Assembly: GCF_028372415.1 (NCBI RefSeq)
Contig: NC_092875.1
Span: 433,001,877 to 433,065,876, forward strand
Origin: Notamacropus eugenii
Lineage: Eukaryota > Chordata > Mammalia > Diprotodontia > Macropodidae
DNA: 64,000 nt
Direction of reading: 5' to 3'
A model generated the notes under the pieces. The model searched no databases and had not been told where the DNA came from. It saw nothing but the letters and a program-made list of their open reading frames with translations. A program made the position numbers and the translations under genes. Shown piece by piece: positions 56,791 to 64,000 of the stretch (within the stretch, counting starts at the first letter, position 1; each line of letters begins with the position of its first letter).

Positions 56791-57359
56791 CAATTCAATT
56801 TGTCACATACACAATTTTACTCAGGTAGGGCAGTTTCCTTATAGAGAGCAATGAGGTTCAGAAAGTCCTATTTTAATAAAACAGCAAAAAATATTAAAAA
56901 TTTATTTTTAATGTAATTCTTTAATGCAGGTGTTAAGATTTGGGCTATATTTTTTTAAATGAATATATTATCTTTTTGCATGATTTGAGTGGAGGATTTT
57001 GCCTCACCTGACATCTTCTTCCAATAACACAATCATATCAGGTGGGTCATAGTAGGTTAATTCTTGAAGGCTATGCTAGGAAAACACAAACTCTAGCAAG
57101 TCCTATCAAGCTAGAATAATTTTGAATAGATCTGATCAGTACAATATCAGCCTCTTTGAGTTAGGAAAGTCCCAGGACTAGGAATCTACAGGTTAACAGA
57201 GTTCAGGGTTTTTGTTTGTTTGTTTTTAGCCACAGTAACTTAGGAAGTCTACATCGAGGGGTTTTGCAGTATGCATTGGTAGAAGATTTATTTGCACTGA
57301 TGCAAACCTTTTAATGTGCTTTACTGCATGGCTCTGTGTTAGCCACTTACATCTTATCT
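56791..57359. other. Intergenic, no feature recognised
   Basis: AT-rich, no gene, no nameable repeat. Confidence 0.4.
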
Positions 57360-57985
57360 TTTTTAAAATTAAATCTACCTTCTCTTCCTCCTGTCCACTC
57401 CAATTAAGGAAGAAAAAAATAAAATGCTTGTTTCAAATGTGTAAGGATAAGAAAAAAATTCAGCATTGGCCATGTAAAAAATGATGGTTATATCTTAATC
57501 AATAAGAACTCTCAGTCCATAACTTCTCTATCAGGAGATATGCAGCATGTTTTACTATGAATCCTCTCCAAAGCTTCTCATTGCATTGTTCAGAGTTTCC
57601 AAGTCTTTCAAAGTTGTTTGTCTTTACAATATTGTTGTTAATTTTATAATTTGTTCTGGTTCTGTTCATTTTATTTGAAACTAGCTCATTTATAAGTCTT
57701 CCCAGGTTTCTTTGAAACAATGCCCTCTTAATTTTTTAATAGAATAATAGCTTTCTGTCACATTAATATACCACAATTTGCTCATCCACTCCCCAATTGA
57801 TGGACATCTCAATTTTGAGTTCTTTATAACTGCAAAAAGAGCTACTATACTTCTGTACATGTGAGTCCTTTCCCTCTTCTATCTCTTTGGTGTATATATC
57901 TAGTAGTAGTATTGCTGAGTCAAAGAGTGTGCACAGTTCAGTGTGTTTTAGGAAATGGTTCCAAATTACTTTCCAGAACCAGCCA
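57360..57985 (-). mobile_element. L1 3' end (3' UTR and end of ORF2), antisense
   Basis: 'ttcagagtttccaagtcttt', 'ccccaattgatggacatctc' and 'agtagtagtattgctgagtc' give the antisense of the L1 ORF2 C-terminal region that is seen in sense at 9.95-10.6 kb. Confidence 0.8.
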
Positions 57986-58389
57986 CTTTATCTCTTAAGA
58001 GATGCCTGCCAGTCTGCCTCTTTTGAGAAGGCACAACTCATACTGTGTGGTATGAATGATACCACATAAATGTGAACTACTAGTGATAGTACTGATCTAA
58101 TAAAAGTGATGGAACCAGACCTGTGGTAGAATTAACCAAATATTTATTCGATTCCATTAGAGATGTTAAATGACCTACTTTTGGATATATCTTGAATTTG
58201 GATGTAATAACTGGAAGAAATCTGAAAAATCAAGCCCAATCCCTCTTATTATACCAATGAAGAAAAAGTGATCTTGAATAGAGAAGCATACCATCTGGTC
58301 AAATCTCATAGTGAGTTGGTGACAGAGAAAACCCATGTTTCTGACTCCTAGTCCAATGATAGTTTTCTTATCCATTTTCTGTCTACTTC
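57986..58389. other. Intergenic, no feature recognised
   Basis: No gene. A minus-strand open frame (58175-58375) has no recognisable domain. Confidence 0.4.
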
Positions 58390-58665
58390 AAGAATCTTTT
58401 GGTATTAAGTAATTTTTCAGTTGTGATCCCTCTTTGTGAACCCATATGGGGTTTTCCTGGCAAAGATACTGAAATGGTTTGCCATCTTTCTCCGGCTCAC
58501 TTTCCAGATGAGAAAACTAAGGTAAAAAGAGTTAAGTAACTTATTCAGGGTTACACAGCTAGTAAGTATTGGAGGCCAGATCTGAACTCACAAAGATGAG
58601 TTTTCCTGACTCTAGACCTGTTACTCTATCCACTGATCCACCTAGCTGCCTCCAATGATCTATTA
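58390..58665 (-). mobile_element. Marsupial tRNA-derived CORE-SINE
   Basis: Inverted copy: 'gcaaagatactgaaatggtt', 'gggttacacagctagtaagt', 'gactctagacctgttactct' and the head 'ccacctagctgcctcc'. Confidence 0.88.
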
Positions 58666-58779
58666 GTATGCTTAAAAAGTACTACTATTAGTGTCACTTA
58701 TTCAATCGATGAGAATTTATTATGTTTGTAGTGTACCAAGTTCTATGGGAAATGCAAACAAGTATAATACTTGGATTCT

Positions 58780-59470
58780 CAGAATCAGAGAATTTTAGAA
58801 CTGGAAGGTGGCTTTCAAGTCAGATAATTGAGCCCTCTCATTTTGCAGGTGAGGAAATATGCCAAGAGAGGTTAAATGACTCAAGTAAAGTCACAAAATA
58901 GAGAAAATCAAAGTGAGAGGACTCAAAGACAAGTCTTTAGGCCTCAAATCAACTCCTTTTTACAGAATAGGGAAAATGTAACTAAAATCTAAGTCATTTT
59001 CTCCCCAAGGAACTTGCAGTCCATTCAGGGAGATAAATTTGCATAGACTGACAATAGTACAAAGCAGTCCATGACAAGCATCAGATGGGTAATGGAGACA
59101 ATAGAATTATGGCAATTGAGAGGAGGGAATAAAGACTTTTAGGATGGAATAGTCCAGAAGAGCTTCTTGGAAGGGCTAATATTTAAGTAGGGCCTTGAAG
59201 AGTGAATCCAATTTCAATAGCTTGAAAGGATGGAAGAGGTTGTCCGTCACCAAGGGAATGGCAAAGGATCATAGAACATAGAGCTGAAAGGAGTCAGAGA
59301 TATTCTTCTGTCTAGTCCAATTAACTTGTTTCATGATGAGGGAATTGCAGGTGAGATGGAGAAGTGATTTATCTAGATAGTAAGTAGCAGAGATCAGCTT
59401 TGGACCCAGGCCTTCTGAGTCAAAATTCAGTGTTCTCCCTACATTTTATTTATTTATGTGAATGGCACTT
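58780..59470. mobile_element. Cluster of old MIR-like and unclassified repeats
   Basis: Two inverted MIR-like stretches ('tagaactggaaggtggcttt' to 'gcaggtgaggaaatatgcca', about 58795-58990; 'agagctgaaaggagtcagag' to 'ggacccaggccttctgagtc', about 59275-59425). Between them is 'gtagggccttgaagagtgaa', a string common in old mammalian repeats. Confidence 0.5.
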
Positions 59471-60000
59471 TAGAGGGGCAGTGACTAGATGAGTTTGAGC
59501 AAAGCAGAGGTCACATGGGGGAACAGTGGAACACCAGGCTAGAAGGGTGGGTTAGGTCTAGGTTGTGGAAGGCCTTGAATGAGAGATTCAGCAGCTTGCA
59601 TTCAATAAGTAGATATGGGAAGTTCCTAAATAAAAAAAAGACAGGATGAAAGTGGTTTTTAATTGTGTTATATAAGGCATCATATCTCCATGATGTTCTT
59701 GTTAAAATAAAAATACATCTCAATTCAGCACACATTTGAGTACCAAATGTGTGCAAGCCACTTTGCTAAACCGTCTAGATACAAAGACAAAAATGAAACA
59801 GCCCCTGTCCTCAAGGAGTTTGTATTTTATTGAAATGATAGAACAAGTACCCATAAAAATATTATACAAGGTAGGGAGTAAAGGGGAAGAAGAAATATTG
59901 ATGTGTTCTAGGAATATCTGAAAGAAAAAATGCTAACAGCTGGAGGGGTCAGGGAAGGCTACCTCAAGGTGACTTGGGGTCCAGTCCCTGTGAAAGGGTT
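59471..60000. mobile_element. Old interspersed repeats, family not determined
   Basis: Contains 'ttgtggaaggccttgaatga', 'cccctgtcctcaaggagttt' and 'aacagctggaggggtcaggg'. The last two resemble intron 3 sequence near 46770-46900. No gene. Confidence 0.4.
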
Positions 60001-61980
<1,980 letters not shown>

Positions 61981-62500
61981 GGAGGAGAGAGACAAGGGAA
62001 GAAACTGAAACATGAAGCTTTTATGATGTCAGAATTTTTCTGAGCAGAGTGTTTTGTAAATCTCAAAGCTCTATTTAATGTAAGTTGTTATTGCTGTTAC
62101 ATTATTACAGTTATTACAGTCTAAGTGGAGAGAAATTAAGACAATTTAATACTCATAGATTAACAAGAGTGTGAAGGAGGTAAACAATTTTCTTCTAAAA
62201 AGCAGTTGGGATCAGACTGGAACAGAAAGGGTCAAGTATTTGAAATAGTTTGTGGGCAACCTCAGGGTAAATGAGCTTTTCTGTTGGCATCACAGAAAGG
62301 AAATATTAAGTCAATTAGAGTTTATAACAGTTTAATGACATGTTGTTTATCAGACAAAAACATAAGCTAATTAATTGATACTTTTTAAATGAAGAATTAT
62401 ATTTTTGTGGGAGAAGTATAAGTAATTGTATCTTGGGTTAAGTCCCTACTCCTTACATTTATCTGTGTTTACTAAAAGCCTACCCTCTATATCTGTTACT
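61981..62500. other. Intergenic, no feature recognised
   Basis: No gene or nameable repeat. Confidence 0.4.
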
Positions 62501-62556
62501 ACACACACACGCATGCACGCACGCACACACGCACGCACACACGCACGCACACACGC
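62501..62556. repeat. (CACG/CACA)n microsatellite
   Basis: Alternating CACA and CGCA units, at the 5' edge of an L2 element. It carries an unusual local cluster of CpGs. Confidence 0.95.
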
Positions 62557-62561
62557 CCTAA

Positions 62562-63535
62562 CCTCTTTGCTAACCTCTAGTCTTGCATCTCTAACTGCCT
62601 GTTGGACTACTAAAACTGTATCTCTTATAAGCATCTCACACTCAGCATATCTAAGACTGAATTAATTATTTTCCCCCCCAAACACTCCCTTCTTCCTAAC
62701 ATCTCTATTGCTGTTGAGGGTAGCAGCATCTCATCAACCTTGCAGCCTATGTAACTTCATTCTCATGTTATCCAATCTGCTGCCATGACCTATCGTTTTT
62801 ACCTTTGTATATCCCTTACACATACCCCTTTCTCTTCCCTGACATTGTTCCCAACCCTGGCACAGGCCCTCATCACTTCATAACTGGATTATTGCAATAA
62901 CTTGCCAGCTGATCTTCCCGCCACAGTTCTCTTTATATTCCAGTCCATTCTCCACTCAGCTGCCAAATCTTCCTGAAGCTTGGGTCTGTCCATGACAACC
63001 TCCCTACTCAACAGACTCCAATGGCTCCCTGTCACCTCCAGGATGAAATAGAAAATGCTCTGTTTGGCATTTGAGACCTTTCATCTGCATGTTTCCAGTT
63101 TTCTTAAACCTTAGAGCCTGCTAAATGTTCTATCAACTAATCACACTGGCCTCCTTGATAGTCTTCAAACAAGACTATCTATTTCCAACCCTCTGTATTT
63201 TCTCTGGCCATCTCCCATGCCTGGAATGTTCTTCCTCATGTCTACCTCCTGGCTTCCCTGTTCCTTTACAACTCAGCTAAAATCTCACCTTCTACAGGAA
63301 GATTTTTCTAAGTCCCCTTAATTCTAGTGCCATGTTGATGATTTCTGATTTATCCTGTAAATATTTTGTTTGTACATAGCTGTGTGTATGTTATCTTTTT
63401 TATTAGACCATGATCTTCTTCTGAGCAGGGACTCTTTTGCCTTTTTTTTAATTTTCTCAGTGCTTAGCACAGACCCTGGCACAGAGTGGGTGCTTAATAA
63501 AATGTTCATTGACTGATGGACTGATTCAAGCCAAT
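62562..63535 (+). mobile_element. L2 LINE 3' half
   Basis: Best-preserved L2 in the window: 'tcttgcatctctaactgcct', 'aacaccctccctt'-type Pro-rich segment, 'caggccctcatcacttcata', 'ccaatggctccctgtcacct', 'ggcatttgagacctttcatc', 'catgcctggaatgttcttcc' and the tail 'cagtgcttagcacagaccct' ending 'ttgactgatggactga'. Reading frames are broken. Confidence 0.88.
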
Positions 63536-64000
63536 ATAAACATGTTATTTTTATTATCCTCAGTATCTCATTCCTTTAATCTTCTTGATGGAGTTCAGAT
63601 AAAAATGGTCACCAAGTCAGTATCCTGTTTTTAATGTTCTGTGGCCTAGTGTGCAGTTGGAGAAAATCACTGCCTTTTTTAGTAATTGACTAGAAGTATT
63701 GGAATACTCATCTTCTCTAAACTCTCTGAAAGTTTCTTAGCTACACCAGTAGTAGACCGGGCAACAGGGATCATGTAGATAGCAGCCTGTTCACACATAG
63801 TTTTAATTTTTTCTACCAAGTTTCTTTACATTGAAAGCTTTTTATTATATGAAATTTGGATATTGAATATTGATCAAGATGATATCTTTGAAAATATCAT
63901 TGTTAAATTTATCTGTCTCAGTGTTGTACCTGGACGGTGTTGGTGTTCATTTAGAGTGATCCCTGGCTTTGACGAGACTTTTGAGTACATCTTCGGCTTT
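63536..64000. other. Intergenic, no feature recognised
   Basis: No gene or nameable repeat to the window end. Confidence 0.4.

Overview
This window reads as nuclear DNA from a marsupial mammal. The genome is AT-rich and CpG-poor, with long dinucleotide and tetranucleotide microsatellites. Its interspersed repeats are typical of marsupials: tRNA-derived CORE-SINEs, MIR/THER-type SINEs, HAL1 and L1 LINEs, an RTE LINE and elements with RTE-like tails, and many old CR1-clade (L2 and L3) LINEs. No species call is possible from the sequence alone. There is no sign of bacterial, plasmid or phage DNA, and no CRISPR array, rRNA or functional tRNA gene.

The window holds one protein-coding gene, on the minus strand: ST8SIA3, an alpha-2,8-sialyltransferase of the Golgi. 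All four coding exons are present and intact: exon 1 at 54251-54429, exon 2 at 52473-52595, exon 3 at 49204-49761 and exon 4 at 45778-46060. Every junction is GT-AG, and joined they encode 380 residues, the usual length of the family member. All three introns are phase 2 and each splits an AGG arginine codon (residues 60, 101, 287). The 5' leader and presumed promoter lie in a relatively CpG-rich, G-run-bearing stretch at about 54430-54900. A well-formed polyadenylation signal near 34161 suggests a 3' UTR of about 11.6 kb, so the transcription unit would fill roughly 34.1-54.8 kb.

Layout: 1-34 kb is intergenic and almost entirely made of nested repeats. These include a HAL1 3' part (1-1262), L2 and L3 LINEs (2.5-6.4 kb) carrying a SINE with a perfect 10-bp target-site duplication, and L1, HAL1 and RTE LINEs (6.6-11.8 kb). 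Further along are SINEs, L1 pieces, a probable solitary LTR (17.8-18.7 kb), L2 with a nested SINE (19.1-20.3 kb), and a decayed hAT transposase related to the ZBED5/FAM200 group (25.9-27.4 kb, minus strand). L1 3' ends (30-32 kb) and L2 (32.6-33.3 kb) follow. 34.1-54.9 kb is ST8SIA3. 54.9-64 kb is upstream intergenic DNA with old SINEs, L1, L2 and microsatellites.

The most unusual observation is in intron 3 of ST8SIA3. At 47228-47340 there is a decayed, same-orientation copy of the 3' end of exon 4. It has about 79% identity over a 72-bp core, two in-frame stops, and Cys in place of the catalytic His354. I found no undescribed multi-gene system. The other findings concern transcript structure (frame-preserving exons, a short uORF, a very long 3' UTR) and the history of the mobile elements.
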